From: Bradyrhizobium sp. SRS-191
GTDB taxonomy: Bacteria > Pseudomonadota > Alphaproteobacteria > Rhizobiales > Xanthobacteraceae
Assembly (NCBI RefSeq): GCF_024586915.1
Contig: NZ_JANBVS010000002.1
Coordinates: 1-64,000, forward strand
Length of the DNA stretch: 64,000 nucleotides
Direction: 5' to 3'
Each line of letters begins with the position of its first letter. Position 1 is the stretch's first letter. The notes under the pieces are model-generated. The model was not told where the DNA came from, searched no databases, and saw nothing but the letters and a program-made list of their open reading frames with translations. Made by a program: the position numbers and the translations under genes. Positions 26,420-35,620 of this stretch are shown one piece after another.

Positions 26420-26566
26420 AACGTGCGCTAGGGCGGTCACGACAGAAGGTATGTGGGAGCGGTGATCCCCTCCCCAAAAGCTATATCAGGCGCGAGCGCC
26501 CATCCACCCCAAGCGCCCATATGGCTCGAGCCGTCCGGTTGTCCCCCCGGACGGCTCTTTCATTTT
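26420..26566 (+). ncRNA. Candidate structured small RNA or protease 3-prime UTR
   Basis: Between the protease stop and the next gene, ~100 bases fold into a pairing of ATATCAGGCGC (26484-26494) with GCGCCCATAT (26513-26522), followed by a strong intrinsic terminator. A CCCCTCCCC tract at 26467-26475 could pair with Shine-Dalgarno sequences, as in several alphaproteobacterial sRNAs. I recognise no named family, and a promoter is not clear, so it may simply be the 3-prime end of the upstream mRNA. Confidence 0.4.
26528..26566 (+). terminator. Strong intrinsic terminator
   Basis: Perfect 11-bp stem GAGCCGTCCGG / CCGGACGGCTC (26528-26538 with 26547-26557), 8-base loop, then TTTCATTTT. It lies 154 bases after the protease stop and ends either that operon or a separate small RNA. 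Confidence 0.88.
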
Positions 26567-26829
26567 GGGATGCGCGAATACCGTGACGAGCTCGCCACTG
26601 TCGGCTCCGGGGGACAGCTTCGGGTTGCTCGATGATCTCAGCGGACGCGCCAGCGTTGTTTCGATGCGGCGGAGCCCGCGAAACCACGGGCAAAATTCCG
26701 CACGACTACGGTTTGGCGGCCAAAGAAGATGGCGTTAGCTAGACTTTGTTAACCTTTTCCACAAAATATTCACGTCACGTTGCGTTGATTCGTGCCGAGT
26801 GCGTCCGTCCCCTTTTTTCGGGCTCCCCT

Positions 26830-27597
26830 ATGACACATCGACTGGACGTGGCTTGCAGCCGCGAACTGGCTGCGCGCTGGTGCGCGCTTGCCGAACGGCG
26901 TCTCGATCATCTCACCGAGCTGTTCGATAGCGGCCGCTGGCGGCGCTATTACACCGAGCAGGCATTCCTCGACGACCTTCGGCACGCCAAGGCTGCGGTG
27001 CAGACCTGGAAGGTGCTGTCCCGTGCCGAGCCGGAGCAGGTGAGCATCGTGCCGCGCCAAAGGCCGGCTGCGACACTGGCCGTGTCGCCAGCTCCTTCAC
27101 GCCGCGCCGAGCCGGAGCCGATGAGCATCGTGCCGAGCCAAAGGCCGGCCGCGACGCTGGCCGTGTCGCCGGCTCCCGTGCGCCTCGCCGAGCCGGAGCC
27201 GATCACGCTTCATCACATCCAGCAGCCGCCGGTCGAAACGCCAATAATCGTGACGCCAAGGATCGAAACGCCAAGGGTCGCGGCGCCGATCGTCGAGCAT
27301 CGCCCGATCGCGCTGCCGCGCTCGCTCGAGACCATCCTTGCGGAGTCCGAGATCGTGGTCGAGCCGGAGATCGAGCTGGCCGCGGATGATCCGGAGCCCG
27401 ACTTCGTCATCGAACCGGACGATGTGGAAGACGAGATCGCAGTCGATCTGACCGTCGCGCCGGCGCGGATCGATATGTCCGCGTTGGAGCAGGCCTTGAG
27501 TATCGGCATGGACGAGTCCGACGCCGAGTACGACGAGCCGGTGGTCGACCTCGATGCCATCGAGCGCCGCTATCCGGCGCTGGCCGTGGCCTATTAG
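26830..27597 (+). CDS. TIGR03809-like conserved hypothetical with internal tandem repeats
   Basis: 255 residues. The N-terminal ~65 residues (SRELAARWCALAERRLDHL, GRWRRYY) look like the small TIGR03809 family of Bradyrhizobiaceae. The rest is a Pro/Glu-rich, acidic low-complexity extension, longer than the usual ~100-residue members. Residues ~66-125 hold two full copies plus a piece of a 27-residue repeat (RAEPE-QVSIVP-RQRPAATLAV), from an 81-bp DNA repeat. ATG at 26830 is chosen because the conserved block starts there; the frame is open back to 26746. The convergent neighbour is a TIGR03808-like protein, the partner family as I recall. Function unknown. Confidence 0.65.
   Translation: MTHRLDVACSRELAARWCALAERRLDHLTELFDSGRWRRYYTEQAFLDDLRHAKAAVQTWKVLSRAEPEQVSIVPRQRPAATLAVSPAPSRRAEPEPMSIVPSQRPAATLAVSPAPVRLAEPEPITLHHIQQPPVETPIIVTPRIETPRVAAPIVEHRPIALPRSLETILAESEIVVEPEIELAADDPEPDFVIEPDDVEDEIAVDLTVAPARIDMSALEQALSIGMDESDAEYDEPVVDLDAIERRYPALAVAY
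27025..27204 (+). repeat. 81-bp in-frame tandem repeat
   Basis: Copies start at 27025, 27106 and (partial) 27187, each with GCCGAGCCGGAG. Only a handful of bases differ between the two full copies. A multiple of three keeps the reading frame, so it is a recent internal duplication in the low-complexity part of the TIGR03809-like protein. Confidence 0.85.
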
Positions 27598-27696
27598 ATC
27601 ATGACGCGTTTCGGCGGAAACGCATCATGATCTGATCTCTCTGTTTGAGCATTATCTTTTCGGAAAACCGGTTCCCACTTTTCCGGATCATGCTCG
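27597..27696. repeat. Two palindromic repeats between convergent genes
   Basis: First hairpin: GATCATGACGCGTTTC (27597-27612) with GAAACGCATCATGATC (27617-27632). Second: GAGCATTATCTTTTCGG ... CCGGATCATGCTC at 27648-27696. The second is the same family as 62683-62730 in opposite orientation. Lying between two stops, they probably serve as a bidirectional transcript end. Confidence 0.75.
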
Positions 27697-27702
27697 AGAT
27701 CT

Positions 27703-29076
27703 TCATCGGACCACGGCGTTGCCGCTGACGTTCAGTTGCGCAAACCGCTGCGCGCCGTCCTGCGTGAGATCTGACGTCACCGGCTTGATGTGATCGAGCC
27801 CGATCACCGCGCCGCGCGGCGTGCCGGAGATCATGTTGCCGCTGACGATCGCCGTGCCCGCGCCCGGCACCACCGAGACCCCGATGCCGGCGAGCGCGTT
27901 GCGGACCACGTTGCTTGAAATGACGACGTCGCGCAGATAACGGCCCCAGCCGGCGACGATGCCGTAGGCGGGGGCGTTCTCGACCACGTTGCCGGTCACC
28001 GACGAATCCGCCTCGACATAGATGCCGATGCCGGCATCGTCGTCGGGAGCCGTGCCGATCGGGCGCTTCGGAATCAGGTTGCGGATGATGTTGCCCTGGA
28101 CGACCGCGATGCGGCCGCCCTCGTTGAAGTTGCAGACGGAGACGCCGAACGCGGCGCCGTCCACCGTATTGCCTGATATCACGGCGCCTTCGAACGAGAA
28201 CTCCGAATAGAGCGCGACCTCGCGCACGTCGGTCACGCTGTTGCCGACGATCTGGATGTTGGAGGCCGAGTTGCCGCGCACGGCGGAGTAGTCGCAGTTC
28301 CTGATGCGGTTGCCTCTGACGATGACGTTGCCGGCGCGGAAAGCGTTGATGGCGTTGCCGTACTGGCCCGAGCCGCCGGGGCCCGCCTTGATGTCCTCGA
28401 CATGATTGTCGAGCACCATCGTGCCGTCGTCGCCGATCGCGGTGCGCAGGATCTCGATGCCGTTGTCGCGCGCGCCCTTGATGGTGTTGCGCGACACGAC
28501 CAATCCGAGCGCATCGAACGACACGATTGCGGTGACCGCGATGTCGGTGATCACGTTGCCCGTGACGTCGCCCGAGACCTGCTCCAGCCAGAGGCCGCTG
28601 CCGCCGGAGCGCGTGATCTCGCAGTCGATGACCCTGACATCTTTGGCGGCGGCGACGTGGAGCAGGCCTCGGCGCTGGGGCAGGGCGATGCCGTTGCCGT
28701 CGAGCGACAGACCGCTGATGCCGAGACCGTCGGCGCCTTCGCCGGAAAGCAGCGACGGGCCGCCGCCGGTGAAGACCAGCTTGGTGGCGCCGCGGACACC
28801 GACCAACTGGCTGCCCTTGGTGAGCCGCAGCATCGACGTCTTGTAGGTGCCCGGTGGCAGCGCCAACGGCGCCTGCGCGCGCGTGGCCTCATCGATCGCG
28901 CGCTGCAGCGTGCGCGTCTGGTCGTCCGGACTGTTCGGCTTGACGCCGTATTGCGTGGCGTCGCGGCCGAGCGCGGAGATCAAGGGAACGGCTTGTGCCG
29001 TCTCAGTTGGCAAGGCCAATGCGCCGGCGGCACCGGCGGCCGAGCCGGCGAGAAGCCGGCGGCGATCCAAATCCAT
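27703..29076 (-). CDS. TIGR03808-like Tat-exported parallel beta-helix protein
   Basis: 457 residues. The start at 29076 gives a Tat signal (DLDRRRLLAG) followed by an Ala-rich hydrophobic stretch to about residue 30. The mature protein is a run of right-handed parallel beta-helix repeats rich in Asn and Val (SGNTVDGAAFG, VTGNVVENAPA, ISGNMISGTPRG), as in pectate-lyase-like proteins. It fits TIGR03808, described as a Tat-translocated repetitive protein of Rhizobiales. No catalytic residues can be named. Folded export by Tat and the beta-helix suggest an envelope polysaccharide ligand, which is inference. Confidence 0.82.
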   Translation of the reverse strand: MDLDRRRLLAGSAAGAAGALALPTETAQAVPLISALGRDATQYGVKPNSPDDQTRTLQRAIDEATRAQAPLALPPGTYKTSMLRLTKGSQLVGVRGATKLVFTGGGPSLLSGEGADGLGISGLSLDGNGIALPQRRGLLHVAAAKDVRVIDCEITRSGGSGLWLEQVSGDVTGNVITDIAVTAIVSFDALGLVVSRNTIKGARDNGIEILRTAIGDDGTMVLDNHVEDIKAGPGGSGQYGNAINAFRAGNVIVRGNRIRNCDYSAVRGNSASNIQIVGNSVTDVREVALYSEFSFEGAVISGNTVDGAAFGVSVCNFNEGGRIAVVQGNIIRNLIPKRPIGTAPDDDAGIGIYVEADSSVTGNVVENAPAYGIVAGWGRYLRDVVISSNVVRNALAGIGVSVVPGAGTAIVSGNMISGTPRGAVIGLDHIKPVTSDLTQDGAQRFAQLNVSGNAVVR

Positions 29077-29270
29077 GTCAGCGTCCCGCGAAAGATGACT
29101 TGCCGCCACGACTTAAGCCGAAAGCCTCAATGCTGATGCTGAGGATGAGCGCCGGCGCCGGGGATTGTTGCCGGTACGGTTAAAGCTTCCCCTCAGGTCG
29201 TCACAGCGCCCCCCGGAACCAATCGGACTGCCCGAGCTTGTTCCGGCGACGGATCAAGGAGGAGAGGGTC

Positions 29271-29558
29271 GTGCATCTATCCAATGAGAGTCTGCTGGTA
29301 ATTCTGTTCGTCGGCATCGTCGCCGGGTGGCTCGCGGGCCGCGTCATGGATGGTGGCGGCTTTGGCCTGATCGGCGATCTGGTCGTCGGCCTGCTCGGCG
29401 CCTTCGTCGGCAATTGGCTGCTGCCCCGGCTCGGCATTCATCTCGGTGTCGGGCTGGTCGCCGCGATCATCAACGCCTTCATCGGCGCCGTGGTCCTGCT
29501 GCTCGTGCTGCGCCTGATCGGTGGCGGATTTGGCGGTCGACGGCGCTGGAGCGTCTGA
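29271..29558 (+). CDS. GlsB/YeaQ/YmgE-family small membrane protein
   Basis: 95 residues with three hydrophobic segments and the Gly-rich pattern of the transglycosylase-associated / GlsB family (GIVAGWLAGRVM, LIGDLVVGLLGAFVGNWLL, LVLRLIGGG). These inner-membrane proteins are often stress-induced; the biochemical role is unknown. GTG at 29271 is chosen because AAGGAGG lies 8 bases upstream. A GGAAC at 29215 and TGTT at 29239 recall the EcfG stress promoter, but the 19-base gap is too long to claim it. Confidence 0.82.
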   Translation: MHLSNESLLVILFVGIVAGWLAGRVMDGGGFGLIGDLVVGLLGAFVGNWLLPRLGIHLGVGLVAAIINAFIGAVVLLLVLRLIGGGFGGRRRWSV

Positions 29559-29612
29559 CCTCAGGCGAAGAGGGCCCGCCTGCTCACGCTGGCCGCGTTC
29601 ATCGCATCCATG

Positions 29613-30269
29613 TCAGCTCGTGCGACGGGATTCCTGTCGCGCGAGCTTGACCAGCTCCATCAGCATCGCTTCGCCGGCGTCGACCAGTGCGTCGAGCGTG
29701 ATCCGCGGACTGCCCTGCGGCAACGTCGTGCCGCTCCGCGGCAGCGGCGGGATGTGGATGAAGGCGGCGAGGCGCGGGCCGCTTGCGGTCCGTGTCGCCT
29801 CGATCGCACGCCAGCTCAGATAGTTGCAGAGGTAGCTGCCGGCGTCGCGCGACGATCTTGCGTCGATGCCGGTGGCGCGGGCGGCGCGCAGCAGGCGCGC
29901 AATGTGCGGGCCGAACGACACGGCATGTGCGCCCGGGACGATCACGCCCTTGCGCGCGATCTGGCGATCAGCATCGGGGAAGGTGGTCGTGATGGCGTTG
30001 CGGGCGCGGGTCTCGATGCGCAGATAGGACGTTCGCCCCGCAAGTCCGAACATCAGCAGCGCGTGCGGACGGCGCTCGGCGATCAGTTGCGGCAGCTCGC
30101 GATCGACGGTGGCACACGTCACGTGAAAGATGTGGCTGGAGATGTCGACGCCCTCCAGCGCCGGCCGGCGCAGCTCCGAGAGGCGTTTCACCAGCGGCAT
30201 GGTCGGGTTGGACGGCGCGCCGGGGAACGGGCCGAAGCCGGTGATCAGAAGGCGCGGCCGCTCGCTCAA
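29613..30269 (-). CDS. pcp: Pyroglutamyl-peptidase I (C15 family)
   Basis: 218 residues, the normal Pcp length. The N-terminus RLLITGFGPFPGAPSNP is the family signature. The active-site Cys lies in SYLCNYLSW, the His in FIHIPPLP, and a candidate catalytic Glu in LRIETRARN. It removes N-terminal pyroglutamate from peptides in the cytoplasm. The only suitable start is a TTG at 30269, which overlaps the stop of meaB (TTGA), so it is probably translated by coupling from the meaB message. Confidence 0.85.
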   Translation of the reverse strand: MSERPRLLITGFGPFPGAPSNPTMPLVKRLSELRRPALEGVDISSHIFHVTCATVDRELPQLIAERRPHALLMFGLAGRTSYLRIETRARNAITTTFPDADRQIARKGVIVPGAHAVSFGPHIARLLRAARATGIDARSSRDAGSYLCNYLSWRAIEATRTASGPRLAAFIHIPPLPRSGTTLPQGSPRITLDALVDAGEAMLMELVKLARQESRRTS

Positions 30270-31255
30270 CTCAGCATCTCCGCCAGTTGTTCGGCCGCCA
30301 GCGCCGGCGCCACGCGGCCCTCGGCGACGTCGGTCTCCAGCTTCTTCACCTTGGTGCGGATGGAGGGATCGGTGCGCAGCCGCGCCATCAGGCGCTGCTC
30401 CAGCATGGTCCACATCCATTTTACCTGCTGGTCGCGGCGGCGGGCCGCGAACTCGCCGGAGGCGATCATCGCCTTGCGATGATTGAGCACCTTCTGCCAC
30501 AGCTCGGCGATCCCCGTGCCGGCCATCGCCGAATAGGTCACGACCGGCGGATGCCAGTGTTCGGAGCGCGGGCTGAGCAGATGCAGCGCGCCGCGATAGT
30601 CGGCGGCGGTGATGTTGGCGCGCTTGACGTTGTCGCCATCGGCCTTGTTGATCGCGATCATGTCGGCGAGCTCGACCAGGCCCTTCTTGATGCCCTGCAA
30701 CTCGTCGCCGCCGCCCGGCAGCATCAGCGCAAGGAAGAAGTCGGTCATGTCGCAGACCGCGGTCTCGGACTGGCCGATGCCGACGGTCTCGACCAGCACG
30801 ACGTCGAAGCCCGCGGCCTCGCACAACAGCATCGCCTCGCGCGTCTTGGCGGCGACACCTCCCAGCGTGCCCGAGGAAGGCGAGGGGCGGATGAAGGCAT
30901 GCTCGTGATGCGACAGCCGCGCCATCCGCGTCTTGTCGCCGAGGATGGAGCCGCCGGTGCGCGCCGAGGAGGGATCGACCGCGAGCACCGCGACCTTCTG
31001 GCCCTGTTCGATCAGGTACATGCCGAGCGCATCGATCGTGGTCGACTTGCCGACGCCGGGCGAGCCGGTGATGCCGACGCGAATTGCGTTACCGGTCTGC
31101 GGCAGCAGCGCCTGCACCAGCTCCCGCGCCGCCGCCTGATGATCTGCCCGCCGGCTCTCGACCAAGGTGATCGCACGCGCCAGCGCGGCGCGGCTGCCGG
31201 CGCGCAAGTCGCGGGCGAGGGGAAGGATATCAGCGGGGGATCTCGGCTGGCTCAT
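30266..31255 (-). CDS. meaB: Methylmalonyl-CoA mutase-associated GTPase MeaB
   Basis: 329 residues. Walker A (GITGSPGVGKST), the switch region with DPSSARTGGSILGDKTRM, Walker B (LVETVGIGQSE) and NKAD for guanine recognition are all present, as in the MeaB / ArgK G3E family. MeaB guards the methylmalonyl-CoA mutase, gating delivery of adenosylcobalamin and removing damaged cofactor. The mutase subunits lie 1.6-6.2 kb upstream on the same strand. ATG 31255 is chosen because the conserved N-terminal helices begin there. Confidence 0.93.
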   Translation of the reverse strand: MSQPRSPADILPLARDLRAGSRAALARAITLVESRRADHQAAARELVQALLPQTGNAIRVGITGSPGVGKSTTIDALGMYLIEQGQKVAVLAVDPSSARTGGSILGDKTRMARLSHHEHAFIRPSPSSGTLGGVAAKTREAMLLCEAAGFDVVLVETVGIGQSETAVCDMTDFFLALMLPGGGDELQGIKKGLVELADMIAINKADGDNVKRANITAADYRGALHLLSPRSEHWHPPVVTYSAMAGTGIAELWQKVLNHRKAMIASGEFAARRRDQQVKWMWTMLEQRLMARLRTDPSIRTKVKKLETDVAEGRVAPALAAEQLAEMLS

Positions 31256-31393
31256 GGCTTGGTTTACAATGGTCGTGCCGAGGTGGCGAGGGGATCGCGG
31301 TTGCGTCCACCACTGTTGTCGATCGGAAACCGGGTGGGTTTCGCCGCCGTGTGGCGCGATGATTGGGGCGCCCTGCAACGGACACATGAGACC

Positions 31394-31861
31394 ATGACAA
31401 CAGCCACTTACAGCGCGGTCCTCGACCATCCCCTGACGACCGTCTGGTCGTTGATCCGCGACTTCAACAACTACCCAGTCTACATCGAAGGCGTCAGCGA
31501 AAGCATGATCGAGGACGACAGGCGCGGTGACGATGTCGGCGCGATCAGGCGCTTCTGCTATCTCGGCCATTGGATCAGGCAGCGCCTGGTGGCGCATTCC
31601 GACCTCTCGCATTCGCTGATCTATGCGGGCCTCGAGCCGATGCCGTTCCCGGCCGAACTGGCGTCGCAGCCGGTGTCATCAGCGCGATATGAAGGGACGA
31701 TGAGTCTGCGGGAGATCACCCAGGGCAATCGCACCTTTATCGAATGGTCGGTGACGATCGAAACCGCGCCGGAAGATGCTGACCGTTGGCACGCACTGTT
31801 GCGGACCTGGATTCCGGATTGGACCCGTTCGCTGGAACGAACACTGGCGCGATCGGCCTGA
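31394..31861 (+). CDS. SRPBCC (START/Bet v1-like) family protein
   Basis: 155 residues with the SRPBCC pattern: N-terminal strand (TTATYSAVLDHPLTTVWSLI), helix FNNYPVYIEG, the central sheet, and a long C-terminal helix (WIPDWTRSLERTLAR). Members bind hydrophobic ligands or modify toxins; no specific role can be given. It diverges from meaB (138 bases between starts) and is not clearly in an operon. Confidence 0.8.
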   Translation: MTTATYSAVLDHPLTTVWSLIRDFNNYPVYIEGVSESMIEDDRRGDDVGAIRRFCYLGHWIRQRLVAHSDLSHSLIYAGLEPMPFPAELASQPVSSARYEGTMSLREITQGNRTFIEWSVTIETAPEDADRWHALLRTWIPDWTRSLERTLARSA

Positions 31862-31920
31862 GTACCCGCTTTGACCACAGAATGGCCTGCGGGCCGCGCC
31901 ATTCCGGGGCTTGCGCGAGA

Positions 31921-32697
31921 TCAGTTCTCTTCCGCGTCCCCCTTCGGCCTGGCGCCGCCGAAGATCGCCTGACCTTCGGAGCTGAGATAGGGCTTGAGCG
32001 TTTCCCAGGGCACGAACGCGACATACTGGCCTTCGGCGTAGGAGCCGACCGCGTAAGGCGGATAGTGGAAGGTCAGGCCGGAGCTCTTGCCGGCCTGCGT
32101 GGAGGGGGCGAGGGTGACAGCGCCGATCTTCAGGAGCCTCGGCTCCAGGTCCTTGAACCATTCGGCGGTGGCCATCTCCTCGGCGCCGCGCTTCTTCTTC
32201 TCGGCCTTGAGCGAGGTGATCACCGCGGCCAGCATCGCCTTCATCGCCGGGCCGTTGTCGGCGGTCTCGGTGAAGAACGGGCGGATGCTGATCGCCTTGG
32301 CGGACGCCTTGTCCCACAGGATGGTGTTGACGTCGCTGTTCGGATGCGCGCCGCCGGTGTTCATGTAGTCGTCCCTGACGATGCTGACGTAGCGATCGGC
32401 GACGACGGAGCGGACGGAATATTTGCGCTCGAACGACCATTTGCCGTCGCGGAAGGCCTGCGGATCCTCCTTGCGCTCCCGGGCGGCATCAGCCGCGTTC
32501 TTGTCGATCCACTTCTTGCCGTCGGCGAGGCAATAGGCTGACAGCGGCGCGTCCGCCTTGATTTGGGAATCGAGCGTGACATTGGCCTCGATCGCCTTGG
32601 TGTTGATGCTCGCGTCGGGCTTGGGATCGGCGGCGAGGGCCGGCGTGACTGCGAGCAGGCCGAGAAGGGCGGCAATGCGAAGCGTGGAAAGGCTCAT
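31921..32697 (-). CDS. Exported protein with DUF3298/RsiV-like domain
   Basis: 258 residues with a clean Sec signal peptide (1-22, cleavage after PALAA). The mature part has NTGGAHPN, in the position typical of the DUF3298 / RsiV-type sensor fold, and a C-terminal YAVGSYAEGQYVAFVPWETLKPYL-like block split as YAVGSYAEGQ and FVPWETLKPYL. In RsiV this fold binds lysozyme; whether it does here is unknown. It is monocistronic by position. Confidence 0.75.
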   Translation of the reverse strand: MSLSTLRIAALLGLLAVTPALAADPKPDASINTKAIEANVTLDSQIKADAPLSAYCLADGKKWIDKNAADAARERKEDPQAFRDGKWSFERKYSVRSVVADRYVSIVRDDYMNTGGAHPNSDVNTILWDKASAKAISIRPFFTETADNGPAMKAMLAAVITSLKAEKKKRGAEEMATAEWFKDLEPRLLKIGAVTLAPSTQAGKSSGLTFHYPPYAVGSYAEGQYVAFVPWETLKPYLSSEGQAIFGGARPKGDAEEN

Positions 32698-32820
32698 GGC
32701 AATTGGAATCCAGTGTGTGGAAATGCGTATCGCTTGGGGGCACGCAGGTTCAGGACCGCAAACGAACGGCGCGCGATTCGATGACCGCGCGCCGTAAGAA
32801 TGTTTTGCGGCTTCGAATGC

Positions 32821-34973
<2,153 letters not shown>

Positions 34974-34977
<4 letters not shown>

Positions 34978-35126
34978 TCCCGGGCGTCCTCAAACCTGCG
35001 GTTTCTCTCGATGAGCTCGTTTAGTTTCATCTTGTAGACCGGATCATTGCGTGGATCCGCCGTCATGTTCCGCGTCCAGACGGTGTGGATCGCAGTTTCG
35101 ATGAGTGCGGCCAGCCAACTGAACAT
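34974..35126 (-). CDS. 50-residue ORF coupled to the mutase large subunit
   Basis: Encodes 50 residues: a hydrophobic/aromatic N-terminal helix ([16 protein letters not shown]) and a charged tail ([19 protein letters not shown]). ATG at 35126 has AGGA 8-9 bases upstream. The stop TGA overlaps the mutB ATG in an ATGA, the classic sign of translational coupling. GC-rich third positions are only moderate. I recognise no family. It could be a small accessory protein of the mutase, or a leader peptide that sets mutB translation. Confidence 0.6.
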
Positions 35127-35153
35127 GGTCGATCCTGATCCGTCGGTCAGCGT

Positions 35154-35618
35154 TCAATCATGATCCGGATGCTGATGGCTCGTGATGGTCGCCATCTTGT
35201 CCGGTCCGTAATTCTGCTGCGTGGTCTGGCTCGGAAGATTGGCGATCGCGACCACCCAGCCGAGCCGGGATTCCGAGCCGAACTGCCGCGTCGGCACGAC
35301 GCGGTCGGGCCGGTCGAAAGTGCCTGTCATGATCTCGATCCGCGGCCCGTCGATGGCGCCGAAGCCGAGCGGCGTGCCGCAGGCGGCGCAGAAATAGCGG
35401 TCGGCGATCGAGGACGAGCGGAACGTTCCCGGCGTGCCGCGGGTCCAGGCGAAATTCTCACGGTTGACGTCGGCGAAGGACGCGAACGGTGCGCCCGACG
35501 CCTTCTGGCACATCCGGCAATGGCAGATGCTCACGCGCGTAGGTGCCGACATCAGCGCGTAGCGGACCGCGCCGCATTGGCAGCCGCCCGTGAGGACGGG
35601 TTTGCTGGCTTCGGTCAT
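35154..35618 (-). CDS. GFA-family (glutathione-dependent formaldehyde-activating-like) zinc protein
   Basis: 154 residues with the family's cysteine pattern: GCQCGAVRY, CHCRMCQK and CAACGTPLG, which bind two zinc ions. ATG at 35618 has GGAG 5-6 bases upstream; a GTG at 35624 overlaps the stop of the small mutase subunit and is possible. The fold is certain, the activity is not: most GFA proteins have no proven role in formaldehyde metabolism. Its place inside the mutase operon is unusual. Confidence 0.85.
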   Translation of the reverse strand: MTEASKPVLTGGCQCGAVRYALMSAPTRVSICHCRMCQKASGAPFASFADVNRENFAWTRGTPGTFRSSSIADRYFCAACGTPLGFGAIDGPRIEIMTGTFDRPDRVVPTRQFGSESRLGWVVAIANLPSQTTQQNYGPDKMATITSHQHPDHD

Positions 35619-35620
35619 GC

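Noticed and set aside
27597..27696. CRISPR-like or IS-end interpretation of the palindromes
   Set aside because: No regular spacers, no transposase and no target-site duplication; they fit intergenic palindromic repeats.
29215..29242. EcfG-type promoter before the GlsB-like gene
   Set aside because: GGAAC and TGTT are present but 19 bases apart, longer than the usual 16-17, and the -10 part has a mismatch.
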